Assembly: GCF_001507545.1 (NCBI RefSeq) | Contig: NZ_LQBP01000002.1 | Location: 434,001-498,000 of the forward strand | DNA from: Ruegeria profundi | Lineage (GTDB): Bacteria; Pseudomonadota; Alphaproteobacteria; Rhodobacterales; Rhodobacteraceae | Direction of reading: 5' to 3' | Length of the DNA: 64,000 bases | Shown here: in pieces, positions 26,316 through 34,836 of the stretch | Layout of the letters: every line of letters begins with the position of its first letter | How positions within the stretch are numbered: position 1 is the first letter of the stretch | The notes under the pieces: generated by a model | What the model was told of the DNA's origin: nothing | The model's input: the letters and a program-made list of their open reading frames with translations, nothing else | The model's database searches: none | Position numbers and translations under genes: made by a program

Positions 26316-27830
26316 TCAATCGCCTTCGGCAACGCCCTCCTTGCGGGCTTTGGCGCGGCGCGCGCGATAGCTGGGAATGACAACCAGCAGCACCGCGATC
26401 ACCAGCAGACCCAGGGTCATCGGGCGGTTGAAGATGAACCCGATCCCGTCATAGAGCTGCATGGAGCGTGCAAAGTTGTCTTCCAGCATTCCGCCAAGGA
26501 TAAATCCGATCAACAAGGGTGCCAGAGGGTAATCCGCGAATTTCAGAACCGTGGCACCGATCCCCATGCCCACCAGTATGAGCAGCTCGGTCGCGTTGTT
26601 CTGGCCGATATAGCTCCCCATCAGGGTGAAGAACAGGATGAATGGGATCAGGTAGTTGCGCGGGATGGCCAGGACTTTGGCGATGTAGGGGATCAACGGC
26701 AGGTTCAGGATCAACAGCACGAGGTTCCCGATATACATTGAGATGATCACAGCCCAGAAGATTTGAGGGTTATCGATCATCAGGCGCGGGCCCGGTGTGA
26801 CATTCAGAGCGATCAACGCACCCAAAAGGATCGCCGTGGTGCCAGAACCAGGGATGCCCAGCGTCAGCAGCGGCACGAACGAGCCGGTACAGGCGGCGTT
26901 ATTGGCAGTTTCCGGCGCGGCCAGCCCTTTGATAGAACCCTTGCCAAATTCTTCCTGCTCTTCCTTGCTGGCGATGTTGCGCTCAACTGCGTAGCCCAGG
27001 AACGAGGCAATTGTGGCACCTGCGCCCGGCAGTACCCCGATGAAAAAGCCCTGAACCGACTGGCGCCCGATGACAGGGGCAATCTTGCGGCCCTCTTCGC
27101 GGCTGATACGCAGGTTTTCGATTTTGCCACTGGAGCCTTGCGCGCTTCGAGCGGGGTTTAGGACCAGAAAAAGTGCCTCGGGAAGCGCGAACATGGCCAT
27201 CGCCAACGTGATAAAGCTCAAACCGGACTGCAAGTCCATCAGCCCCATTGTGAAGCGCGGCATGTTGAACAGCGCGCCTTCGCCTACCGTGGCCATGATC
27301 AGCCCCACAAGGGTCATCAATACTGCCTTGGCCACGTTTCCAGTTCCGGCGAATGCGGCGATGGCCGATAGGCCCACGACCATAAGCGCGAAATATTCGG
27401 CCGAATGGAACAGCAACGCCACGGTCGACAGCATCGGCGCAAAGACCATCAACAGCAGCGCCCCGATCGAGCCGCCTGCAAAAGACGCGATCGCGGCGAT
27501 GGTCAGGGCCTTTCCAGCCTGCCCTTTTCGGGCCATCGGATAGCCGTCAAAGCTGGAAGCTACCGTACCTGCAACGCCGGGGGCATTGAGAAGGATCGAC
27601 GAGGTCGATCCACCGAAGATGGCGCCATAGTAAACTCCGGCCAATAGGATTATTGCGGCAGAGGGATCACCGATTGTAATCGCGACAGGGATCATGATCG
27701 CGATGATCGACATCGGACCGAGACCCGGCAGCATGCCGATGAATGTGCCGATCAGACAACCGGCGACCACCATAAGCAGGTTTTGAATAGAAAATGCGGC
27801 GCTCAGACCGATCAGGAGTCCTTCAATCAT
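26316..27830 (-). CDS. tctA: Tripartite tricarboxylate transporter large permease, TctA
   Basis: The 504-residue, strongly hydrophobic protein shows TctA-family features: GCLIGTFIGMLPGLGPMSII near residue 25, YYGAIFGGSTSSILLNAPG near residue 70, and GVLPGAGATIASFLGYAVER near residue 260. It forms the main channel of the TTT importer. It lies eleven bases after tctB. The gap of 54 bases to the CoA-transferase gene suggests one long operon tctCBA-CoA-transferase-lyase. Confidence 0.95.
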   Translation of the reverse strand: MIEGLLIGLSAAFSIQNLLMVVAGCLIGTFIGMLPGLGPMSIIAIMIPVAITIGDPSAAIILLAGVYYGAIFGGSTSSILLNAPGVAGTVASSFDGYPMARKGQAGKALTIAAIASFAGGSIGALLLMVFAPMLSTVALLFHSAEYFALMVVGLSAIAAFAGTGNVAKAVLMTLVGLIMATVGEGALFNMPRFTMGLMDLQSGLSFITLAMAMFALPEALFLVLNPARSAQGSSGKIENLRISREEGRKIAPVIGRQSVQGFFIGVLPGAGATIASFLGYAVERNIASKEEQEEFGKGSIKGLAAPETANNAACTGSFVPLLTLGIPGSGTTAILLGALIALNVTPGPRLMIDNPQIFWAVIISMYIGNLVLLILNLPLIPYIAKVLAIPRNYLIPFILFFTLMGSYIGQNNATELLILVGMGIGATVLKFADYPLAPLLIGFILGGMLEDNFARSMQLYDGIGFIFNRPMTLGLLVIAVLLVVIPSYRARRAKARKEGVAEGD

Positions 27831-27841
27831 CTTTCAACTCC

Positions 27842-28324
27842 TTACAGGAAAAACGGCCACGGGCGCAGGAAGATACCCAGCACTTCGTCAACCAGATACC
27901 AGACAACGAAACTGGCGAAAGCGGCGACGGGCAACAAGACGATTAACTTGCGCTCACCCAGGGTGACAGACCCGAGCACAAGGAACAGGAAAGTCGCACT
28001 CAGGAACCCTGCTGGACGTAAAACCAGTGCATAACCCACCATCAGCGCCAGAAGTCCCAAAGCCTGCGATAGGTGATAATCACCCAGACGGCGATAATCA
28101 ATGTCCGGTTCCTTGCCGTCATCCTCGGACTTTTCCAGCCCCAGAAGGATGAACAGACACGTGATGATGGTAAGGACAGCCAGAACCTTGGGGAAGGTGC
28201 TTGGCCAGATCGGATTGCGCTGCATAAACGGTGGCAAAAGCGCGTCCATGGTGAAAAATGCAGCGTAGCCATAGGCCATGGCCGCGCACAAAATGACGAA
28301 TGCGACCCAGCGGTCCAGTGCCAT
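27842..28324 (-). CDS. tctB: Tripartite tricarboxylate transporter small permease, TctB
   Basis: I choose the ATG at 28324, preceded by GGGAGGGGAAAG, giving 160 residues. The frame from 28351 would place nine basic residues before the first helix. Four membrane helices are predictable, with a hydrophilic middle (LEKSEDDGKEPDIDYRRLGD). TctB is the small subunit of the TTT importer. Confidence 0.9.
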   Translation of the reverse strand: MALDRWVAFVILCAAMAYGYAAFFTMDALLPPFMQRNPIWPSTFPKVLAVLTIITCLFILLGLEKSEDDGKEPDIDYRRLGDYHLSQALGLLALMVGYALVLRPAGFLSATFLFLVLGSVTLGERKLIVLLPVAAFASFVVWYLVDEVLGIFLRPWPFFL

Positions 28325-28351
28325 CTTTCCCCTCCCTCGGATAAGAAACAA

Positions 28352-28371
28352 CCGGCCCCGTGATGGGCCGG
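28352..28371 (-). promoter_or_regulatory. Intercistronic hairpin between tctC and tctB
   Basis: CCGGCCC (28352-28358) and GGGCCGG (28365-28371) form a perfect GC stem with a six-base loop just after the tctC stop. No T-run follows, so it more likely protects the tctC message from 3' decay than stops transcription. Confidence 0.65.
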
Positions 28372-28391
28372 CTGCGTTGCGTGACTAGGTT

Positions 28392-29366
28392 TTAGAGAAA
28401 GCCCAGTTTCTTCATCAGGTCGCCGATGACCTGTTCCTGACCTTCCAGGAATGTTTGAAAGTCGTCACCCGAATTGTGGATATTGACCCAACCGTTGCGG
28501 GCACGAACGGCTTCCCATTCGGGAGTGTCATACATTTTGGCGATGACCTCCTGATAAGCGGCCAGCTTTTCCGCGGGCAGGCCCGGGGCGGCAAAGAACC
28601 CACGCCAGTTGACGAAAGTTGTGTCGATGCCCTGTTCTTTCATGGTCGGGGCGTCGGCATAGGCATCCACGCGCTCGTCCGAGGTCACACCAATGATCTT
28701 GACTTCACCAGCTTCTGCCAGTGCCACGGCTTCGGAAAATCCGGTGGACAGGGCCTTGATCTCGCCCGAAAGCAGCGCGGCCATCGCTTTGCCGCCCGCA
28801 TCGTAGGGGATGTATTTCAGGGCCAGCGCATCCTTCCCGGCGGCTTCCATCGTCATGGCGGCCACGAGGTGATCCATACCACCCGGAACCGAACCACCAC
28901 CAATTGCTGTACCCGAAGGGTCGGCGTCAAAGGCCGCAAGCAGATCGCTCATCGAATTGATCGGGCTGTCCTTGTTTACAACGATTGCGGCGTAGTCGCC
29001 GATGGTGCCCGAAACCAGTGTCAGGTCACGGAAGTTGTGCGGAAACACACCTGTCAACGAGCGGATCACGATAGGGGTCGAGTTGACCATCAGCGTGCCA
29101 TGCTGGCTGTCTGCGTTCTCGATGAGATAGCCGATGGCCTTGCCGCCACCTCCGCCCGACATGTTTTCGTAAGAAGCGGTGCCGACCAGACCAGCGCCGG
29201 TCAGCGCTTCGCCTGTTCCACGGGCCGTTCCGTCCCAGCCGCCGCCAGCGCCGCCGGGGATCAGAAAGTGGATGCTGTCGACCACCGGTTCGGCCGCCGC
29301 TGGCCCGGTGATGGCAAAGGCCGCTGCGGCAGCAAGAATGGCACGACGGCCTAATGAGAATGTCAT
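28392..29366 (-). CDS. tctC: Tripartite tricarboxylate transporter binding protein, TctC
   Basis: The 324-residue periplasmic protein has a signal peptide with GRRAILAAAAAFAITGPAAA and the Bug/TctC fold, with HFLIPGGAGGGWDGTARGTG as the first ligand loop and AIGGGSVPGGMDHLVAAMT later. It binds the carboxylate for TctAB and is the first gene of the minus-strand operon. It diverges from tctDE; three direct repeats lie in the shared gap. Confidence 0.94.
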   Translation of the reverse strand: MTFSLGRRAILAAAAAFAITGPAAAEPVVDSIHFLIPGGAGGGWDGTARGTGEALTGAGLVGTASYENMSGGGGGKAIGYLIENADSQHGTLMVNSTPIVIRSLTGVFPHNFRDLTLVSGTIGDYAAIVVNKDSPINSMSDLLAAFDADPSGTAIGGGSVPGGMDHLVAAMTMEAAGKDALALKYIPYDAGGKAMAALLSGEIKALSTGFSEAVALAEAGEVKIIGVTSDERVDAYADAPTMKEQGIDTTFVNWRGFFAAPGLPAEKLAAYQEVIAKMYDTPEWEAVRARNGWVNIHNSGDDFQTFLEGQEQVIGDLMKKLGFL

Positions 29367-29417
29367 GTGTTAGTCCTCCCATTTGACATTGGCGGCTCAT
29401 ACCGCTCATGACTCAGA

Positions 29418-29449
29418 AAGCTGACGGGCGAAGCTGACACAAAGCTGAC
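29418..29449. promoter_or_regulatory. Three AAGCTGAC direct repeats, probable TctD boxes
   Basis: AAGCTGAC occurs at 29418-29425, 29431-29438 and 29442-29449, spaced 13 and 11 bases start to start. That is about one helical turn each, as expected for tandem OmpR-type response-regulator dimers. They lie between tctC and tctD. Confidence 0.65.
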
Positions 29450-29488
29450 ACGGGTCAAAAAAGTGGCAAATGGAGTAAAAAGGGAGCA

Positions 29489-30154
29489 ATGAGGTTCTTA
29501 TTGATCGAAGACAACGTACAACTGGCAGGGGCGGTGGTTGACCGGCTTGTGCTTGACGGTCACGTCGTCGATCATGCCGCCGATCTGGAAACAGCGAATG
29601 ATTTTGTTGCGACAACCGGTTACGATCTGATTTTACTGGATATTATGCTTCCCGATGGGGATGGCCGCGGTTTTCTGTCGCGGCATCGAAAGCAAGAATC
29701 CCAAACCCCGGTGATCGTGTTGACGGCGCGGTCCGAAGTCGCAGACCGGGTCGGTCTTTTGGACCTTGGCGCCGACGATTACATGGTCAAGCCAATTGAT
29801 TTTTCCGAGTTAGAGGCCCGTTGCAGAGCCGTGCTCCGACGCCGCGGTGGCGCAGCACGGAACCTGTTGCCATTAGGCGACCTGCAATTCGATTCGCTTT
29901 CGGGTACACTGAAATTCCCCGATGAGGATGTGCAGTTGCGCACCCGAGAGTTGCGTCTTTTCGAAGTGCTCGCAAACGCGCCCGGGCAGGTGTTTTCGAA
30001 AGCGTCCTTGGTTGACCGGCTGTTTTCGTATGACGAAGAGGTCTCGGAAAACGCGATTGAAGTCTATGTTGGTCGGCTCAGACGGCACTTGCAAAAATCG
30101 AACGTAAGGATCACCACGATCCGCGGGCTCGGGTACAAGCTGGAAACCGAATGA
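29489..30154 (+). CDS. tctD: OmpR-family response regulator, TctD-like
   Basis: The 221-residue protein has a receiver domain (acidic pair in FLLIEDN, phospho-aspartate in YDLILLDIMLPDGDG, lysine in YMVKPIDF) and a C-terminal winged helix ending TTIRGLGYKLE. It is the partner of the kinase that follows with an ATGA overlap and is placed to activate the divergent tctCBA operon when the carboxylate is present. Confidence 0.94.
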   Translation: MRFLLIEDNVQLAGAVVDRLVLDGHVVDHAADLETANDFVATTGYDLILLDIMLPDGDGRGFLSRHRKQESQTPVIVLTARSEVADRVGLLDLGADDYMVKPIDFSELEARCRAVLRRRGGAARNLLPLGDLQFDSLSGTLKFPDEDVQLRTRELRLFEVLANAPGQVFSKASLVDRLFSYDEEVSENAIEVYVGRLRRHLQKSNVRITTIRGLGYKLETE

Positions 30155-31527
30155 GCACGCCGGTTGCCCATGGCTCCATTCGCCGCAGGCTCTTGCTGTC
30201 TTTGTTGGTCAGCGCAGCGGTATTGGCTGTGGTGGTGTATTTCATGGTGCAATCCGTGGCGCGGCAGGTCGCACAGGAAAGCCAGGACAATGTGCTTGCC
30301 GCGTCGGCGCTTTCGATCCTTGACAGCGCCCGCTTTAGCGGCGGGCAGATAAATGTCGACCTTCCCTATTCTGCGCTGTCGATGCTTGACAGCATCTCGG
30401 ATGAACGCGTTTTCTATGCCATTCAACTGGGAGATGAATTCCTGAGCGGTTACCAGAACTTACCCAGCCCAGAAAGCACGCCTGGCGGGGGGCCAGCGTT
30501 TCTGTCGGCTGAGTTCCTCGGCGAAGAAGTCCGGATTGCCTCGGTCCAGCGTCGCGTGTCGACCGACATTGGTCAGAGCTTTCTTCAAGTATCGGTCGCG
30601 CAAACGCTGTCAGGACAAAAACAAGCACTGGCCAGGATTTCGAGAACATCCATGGGGATAGGAGCAGGGTTCTTTGCAATCTCTGTCCTGTTGGCCACCA
30701 TAGTCGCCCGAAGCACGATCCGCCCGCTGGACCGGTTGACAGCTTCGGTTTCGCGTAGGGGTCCCAAGGACTTGCGCCCCGTCGCCGCGCCGGTCCCGAC
30801 CGAGATGGTTCCATTGGTCACCTCGCTGAATTCCTTGATGCGCCGATTGCAGCATTCCCTTATGCGGTCCGAGGATTTCATAGCCGAAGCGGCCCATCGC
30901 GTCCGTACCCCGCTGGCGGTTGTGCGGACCAAAGCCGAAATTGTTCAGCGTAAATCGGATGACCCCGAAACCCGCGCTGCGCTCAAAGAGATGATCCACG
31001 CAATCGACGACAGTTCGCGAACTGCAGGTCAGCTTTTGGACCATGCAATGGTGACCTTCCGTCTGGATCACTTGCTGCGCGAGGAAGTCAGCCTGCTGCG
31101 CATGGTTCATGACACCGTTGAACGCCTGCGCCCTGTGTCCGACCTGAAGGACATCGACATCGACGCGACAGGCACTGAGGACATCATAATCGACGGAGAC
31201 CCGATCCTACTGCAAAACGCGCTTCATAACCTTCTCGATAACGCGGTGAAATATGCGCCTTCGGGGGCGCAAATTACAGTCAGCCTCACCCAACGGGAAG
31301 GGGCCGCCAGTATTTCCATTACCGATACGGGGCTCGGTTTTCCCGAAGCGGAGCTGGATCACCTCACTGAACGTTTCTCGCGTGGCGCAAACGCGCAGAA
31401 TATCGTTGGGTCCGGGCTTGGCCTGACTATCGTGAAAGAGGTTGTCGAAGCTCATGGCGGCAAAATGCAGATCGGCAACAACACCGGAGGCGGCGCATGC
31501 GTCAGTTTGCTCTTTACATTGTCCTGA
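30151..31527 (+). CDS. tctE: Sensor histidine kinase, TctE-like
   Basis: The 458-residue membrane kinase has two helices (about residues 13-32 and 165-190) flanking a periplasmic domain, a short HAMP-like region, the H-box AEAAHRVRTPLAVVRTKAEI, the N-box LHNLLDNAVKYAPSGA and the G-boxes ITDTGLGFPEAEL and GSGLGLTIVKEVVEAHGG. It overlaps tctD by four bases and the next gene, a binding protein, by 31 bases. This suggests that all three are made together. Confidence 0.94.
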   Translation: MSTPVAHGSIRRRLLLSLLVSAAVLAVVVYFMVQSVARQVAQESQDNVLAASALSILDSARFSGGQINVDLPYSALSMLDSISDERVFYAIQLGDEFLSGYQNLPSPESTPGGGPAFLSAEFLGEEVRIASVQRRVSTDIGQSFLQVSVAQTLSGQKQALARISRTSMGIGAGFFAISVLLATIVARSTIRPLDRLTASVSRRGPKDLRPVAAPVPTEMVPLVTSLNSLMRRLQHSLMRSEDFIAEAAHRVRTPLAVVRTKAEIVQRKSDDPETRAALKEMIHAIDDSSRTAGQLLDHAMVTFRLDHLLREEVSLLRMVHDTVERLRPVSDLKDIDIDATGTEDIIIDGDPILLQNALHNLLDNAVKYAPSGAQITVSLTQREGAASISITDTGLGFPEAELDHLTERFSRGANAQNIVGSGLGLTIVKEVVEAHGGKMQIGNNTGGGACVSLLFTLS

Positions 31528-32513
31528 TCTTCACAGCCGGATGGGCCACTGCCTTCGAGACCGAAGACTTCGCGCGCTTCGGCCCAAGCGATAGCCAAAC
31601 GGTGCTCAAAATCGTCTCTACCGCCGATATCCGGTTTTTCGAGCCTATGATCGCATCTTTCCTCGCGGCGCAGCCGGGAACTGCCATCGACTATACCGTC
31701 GTCAGCTCGACCGAGTTGCAAAAGGCAATTGTCGAAGAAGGCGCGGCGTTCGACATCGCAATCTCCAGCGCAATGGATCTGCAGACGAAGCTGGCCAATG
31801 ATGGCTGGGTTCAACGATACGAGATCAGATCAATCGATGCACTTCCGGATTGGGCCGTCTGGAACGACATGCTGTTTGCCTTCACCCAGGAACCAGCTGC
31901 GATCGTGGTTTCCAAATCTGGGCTGGGGAATCTGCCCATTCCACGCGACCGCCATGATCTCATCAACCTGCTGAGGCAACATCCAGACGTTTTCCGCGGC
32001 CGGGTCGGCACCTATGACGTGCGGCAGTCCGGCCTAGGCTATTTATTTGCGACCCAGGACACCCGTGCGTCTGAGACGTACTGGCGCCTGACCGAGGTGA
32101 TGGGCGCGCTCGAGGCGCAGTTATATTGCTGTTCTTCTGATATGATCGAAGCGGTGAAGACCGGCGAATTGCTTATCGCCTACAATGTTCTGGCAAGCTA
32201 TGCGTTCAACCGCGAAGACCGCGATGATTTCGCGATCATTCTGCCCTCTGATTTCACCACTGTCATGCTGCGAACAGCAATGATCCCGCGCAACAGCCAG
32301 TCCTCTGAATTGGCAGGCCTGTTCGTGGATCACTTGATGATACGATCGCACGGCAGTGAGTTTAAGCTTTTGACCCACCCGGCGCTCAACCTGAACCAGA
32401 TCGAAGTTGCCCTTAACCGCATCCGAATTGGCCCCGGCCTTTTGGTTTACTTAGATCAACTCAAGAAACGTGCATTTCTGTCAGAGTGGGAAAATGCCAT
32501 TGTGCAAAATTAG
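31497..32513 (+). CDS. Periplasmic solute-binding protein, iron/polyamine-type fold, in the tctDE operon
   Basis: The 338-residue protein has a short signal peptide (MRQFALYIVLIFTAGWATA) and a type II binding-protein fold: LKIVSTADIRFFEPMIASFL, the SSAMDLQTKLANDGW motif, and GYLFATQDTRASETYWRL. No permease or ATPase genes accompany it. Starting 31 bases inside tctE, it may act as a periplasmic input to the kinase rather than in transport; that is inference. Its last dozen codons lie inside a 48-base repeat seen again at 34427, so the original C-terminus may have been replaced. Confidence 0.8.
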   Translation: MRQFALYIVLIFTAGWATAFETEDFARFGPSDSQTVLKIVSTADIRFFEPMIASFLAAQPGTAIDYTVVSSTELQKAIVEEGAAFDIAISSAMDLQTKLANDGWVQRYEIRSIDALPDWAVWNDMLFAFTQEPAAIVVSKSGLGNLPIPRDRHDLINLLRQHPDVFRGRVGTYDVRQSGLGYLFATQDTRASETYWRLTEVMGALEAQLYCCSSDMIEAVKTGELLIAYNVLASYAFNREDRDDFAIILPSDFTTVMLRTAMIPRNSQSSELAGLFVDHLMIRSHGSEFKLLTHPALNLNQIEVALNRIRIGPGLLVYLDQLKKRAFLSEWENAIVQN

Positions 32514-32520
32514 CAGCAAT
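32473..32520 (+). repeat. 48-base inexact direct repeat, copy 1
   Basis: The bases from CATTTCTGTCAGAG to GCAGCAAT recur with seven or so changes at 34427-34474 in the same orientation. This copy covers the stop codon of the binding-protein gene. Together the copies bracket the paralogous exported pair. Confidence 0.7.
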
Positions 32521-32680
32521 GTGTTTCGGCGGCTCTGTTGCAGATGCCGGACTTGCAAAGATCGAAAAGGCGCTCCCTGCGGGTAAGGTGAAGGACCTTC
32601 GCACGTTTCGGAGAGGACTACGAAGAAAACGGTTTGTATTCTGGTTGGTGCCGGTTGCCAATTTGCGCCAGCTAGAGCTT

Positions 32681-33445
32681 TCATGGTGGCGCAGGTATGA
32701 CTTTTTCTCGCTGCAGTACCAGCAACATGTCGATGATCGTTGACGGGGCGACATCAATAGAGCCGCTTAGCAAAACGCCGAGGCCACCATCTCCGATTTC
32801 TCGCGGACCTCCCTTTTCATAGATGGGATCGAGAGAGGCAAGTTCTGCGGGCAATTCCGGGCAAAGAGGTGTTTCACTCAAGACGAGATCTATCGCCGCG
32901 AGAAGAAAGTTTTTCACTTCGGACAAAGTATTCTCCTGCAACAACCTGTCTTTGGTTGACTCCGGACCGCTCAAGGTCAGATCGGGTAACTTCAAGTAGG
33001 CACAGTTGTCGCGCAATTCGACAGACACAACGGTGGATAATTGCGCCGAGAAGCTTCCCAACTCATCGCCGCGCCTAAAATCCTGCCTGCTTATGCGGCC
33101 GCAGTCGAAACGCGTTATCCCCAAAAGGCTGTCAAGCGAGATGGTGTCCTCATCAGCAAGGATAGAGAGGTCATTAAGCGTCACTTGCATTCCACAGCCG
33201 TCGACAAGCGCATTATCCGCCAACCGCTCAGGGATGATCTTTTGCACTTCCCTCAGATCCAGCAGCGCATCTACCCCGACGCGGGTAGGTGCCGTGGCGC
33301 TCAGACCCAAGTTGAGTTTGTAAGGCAGTTCCAGATCACCCGCCTCAAGAATTTCATCGAAAACGAAGTCAACCTGTTGTGCTCCGGACGTGCGTGCAGC
33401 AAGACAACAAATCGTCAGACTTATCACAAAAACCCAGAGTTTCAT
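32681..33445 (-). CDS. Exported protein of unknown family, member A of a paralogous pair
   Basis: The 254-residue product has a signal peptide ending ARTSGA-Q. I do not recognise the family. It is related to the protein encoded just upstream: both have VDLRDL/LDLREVQ, a cysteine followed by a short 'L.D' strand, an RFDC or FSRC motif, a central 'V.L.D.C.YL.L..L' strand, a CP-LP motif, 'LDP.YE.GG.REI..GG.G....GS.DV', and a closing helix ending in 'LLL.LQ'. The four conserved cysteines suggest two disulfides in the periplasm. Start and stop overlap by four bases with member B. No substrate or partner can be named. Confidence 0.75.
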   Translation of the reverse strand: MKLWVFVISLTICCLAARTSGAQQVDFVFDEILEAGDLELPYKLNLGLSATAPTRVGVDALLDLREVQKIIPERLADNALVDGCGMQVTLNDLSILADEDTISLDSLLGITRFDCGRISRQDFRRGDELGSFSAQLSTVVSVELRDNCAYLKLPDLTLSGPESTKDRLLQENTLSEVKNFLLAAIDLVLSETPLCPELPAELASLDPIYEKGGPREIGDGGLGVLLSGSIDVAPSTIIDMLLVLQREKVIPAPP

Positions 33446-34299
33446 TCCGCAAACTCCAACACTCCACGTTCCTGCAAACCGGCAAGCAGCTTTACAAGAG
33501 TTTCTGCACTTACATCGACTGAGCCAACTATGGCGCCTCCCATTCCACCGGGCTCAATTTCGCGCGTCCCGCCGCTTTCATAATTAGGATCAAGCACCGA
33601 GAAGCTTTCAGGCAATGGGGGGCATATGGGGTTCGCAGCCAGTACCTCCCCGGCTTTTTCAAGGACGGCAGTTTTGATACGGTTTGTAATGCCAAAGATG
33701 TTGGCGGCACCTCCGATGAGCCCACGAGGATCGAGATCGAGTCCATCAAGTGTGAAATACAGGCATTGGTCTCTTACTTCTGCCTTGCCAACAGCCACCA
33801 CATCTACGGTTACTCCAAAATATCTTAGCCCCGGTTCTTCATTGCGGTTACATCTTGAAAACTGCGCGCGTGTCGCCCCTTCGACCCGCACATTGTCACC
33901 TTGGGCAGCAATGTCACTTACCTCCAAGTATATCTGACGGTTGCAGCTTTCTTCCAGTGGCCCTGTCAGGATGTCCGGTGCCTTCAATTGCAAATCGCGA
34001 AGGTCCACAAGTGCCCTAAGGCGCAGCCGTGTTGGACCAGCTTCCTGAAGTCCGGCATAAACAGGGATCGAAACAGGGGTGTCGCGAAGAGAGATGCTTG
34101 AATCCAATTTGACCTGTATGCGGCCAGCGTAGGTGCTCGAATCTACCGCGGCGACTTGCGTAGCCGAAGCATCTGCAGCTTCACTATGTCCTAAAGCCCC
34201 TGCTTTGCTTGCTCGATCCTGAGCATTGCCGCCGCATCCGGGCATAACGGCAAAAAGAGTGCCAAGTAAGATCGCGTGAATCTTTAAACCGGATGTCAT
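33442..34299 (-). CDS. Exported, probably lipid-anchored protein of unknown family, member B of a paralogous pair
   Basis: The 285-residue product has a hydrophobic leader ending LFAVMPGCGG. The cysteine is at the place of a lipobox, though the residues before it (MPG) are not canonical. A polar linker rich in Ala and Ser follows to about residue 55. The folded part matches member A at the same spaced motifs, including DLRDLQLKAPDILTG, RAQFSRCN, DQCLYFTLDGLDLDP and LDPNYESGGTREIEPGGMGG. It is the promoter-proximal gene. Fused lipid anchoring of one paralogue and a soluble second one suggests an envelope complex, which is inference. Confidence 0.75.
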   Translation of the reverse strand: MTSGLKIHAILLGTLFAVMPGCGGNAQDRASKAGALGHSEAADASATQVAAVDSSTYAGRIQVKLDSSISLRDTPVSIPVYAGLQEAGPTRLRLRALVDLRDLQLKAPDILTGPLEESCNRQIYLEVSDIAAQGDNVRVEGATRAQFSRCNRNEEPGLRYFGVTVDVVAVGKAEVRDQCLYFTLDGLDLDPRGLIGGAANIFGITNRIKTAVLEKAGEVLAANPICPPLPESFSVLDPNYESGGTREIEPGGMGGAIVGSVDVSAETLVKLLAGLQERGVLEFAE

Positions 34300-34836
34300 G
34301 CGACGTCTCCATATTCTCAGACTAGAAATGGCAGTATGGCCCTACTTTTCAGAATGCGTCAGACCTGACGGAGGTTACCGCAACGCATTAAGATGGCAAT
34401 CACGAAAATGAATATGTTGATGGTGCAATTTCTGTCAGAGCGGGAAAACGCCATAGTGCAGTATTGGCAGCGATACGCTGAGGCTGGACTGACTGCGCCA
34501 AGATCAACGAATTTTTCGGTGAATCCGCAAGGGAATTTAGGCCTGCAGTGAGTATCGGTTTTTTGTCGAAAACCACTTGGTATAGCGTGGAAATCGCGGG
34601 TCTTTTGTAAAAAGACGACGCTCAAATTCCTTGGATGCCGGCATGCAAACGGTACTGAAAAATGAGGTGACGTTGTATCCTGCGGTTGCCTGTGATGTTC
34701 CCGCGGTCGAGACACACTCAAGCTCCTTGTCCAAAAACATGCCGAACCATTCGGGCCATTGATTTTCTTGACGCGCGCAAAGATTATGTAAAAGTACGAA
34801 AAGAGCAAGATAGCCATGATCGGCAGGCAGATTGGT
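34300..34836. other. Intergenic region upstream of the LacI gene
   Basis: No gene is supported. It holds copy 2 of the 48-base repeat, the promoter of the exported pair at its left end and that of the LacI gene at its right end. Longer minus-strand frames here run antisense into the LacI gene and carry no motif. Confidence 0.4.
34427..34474 (+). repeat. 48-base inexact direct repeat, copy 2
   Basis: It is the partner of the copy at 32473-32520. The segment TTTCTGTCAGAGCGGGAAAA differs from copy 1 by a single base in its first twenty. No protein is read from it here. Confidence 0.7.

Noticed and set aside
28455..29354. Plus-strand frame of 299 codons across tctC
   Set aside because: It is antisense to a clear binding-protein gene and is rich in Cys, His and Arg with no motif.
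32530..32560. GGCTCTGTTGCAGAT resembling an IS6/IS26 terminal repeat
   Set aside because: There is no partner repeat or transposase sequence beside it; similarity over so few bases is not evidence.
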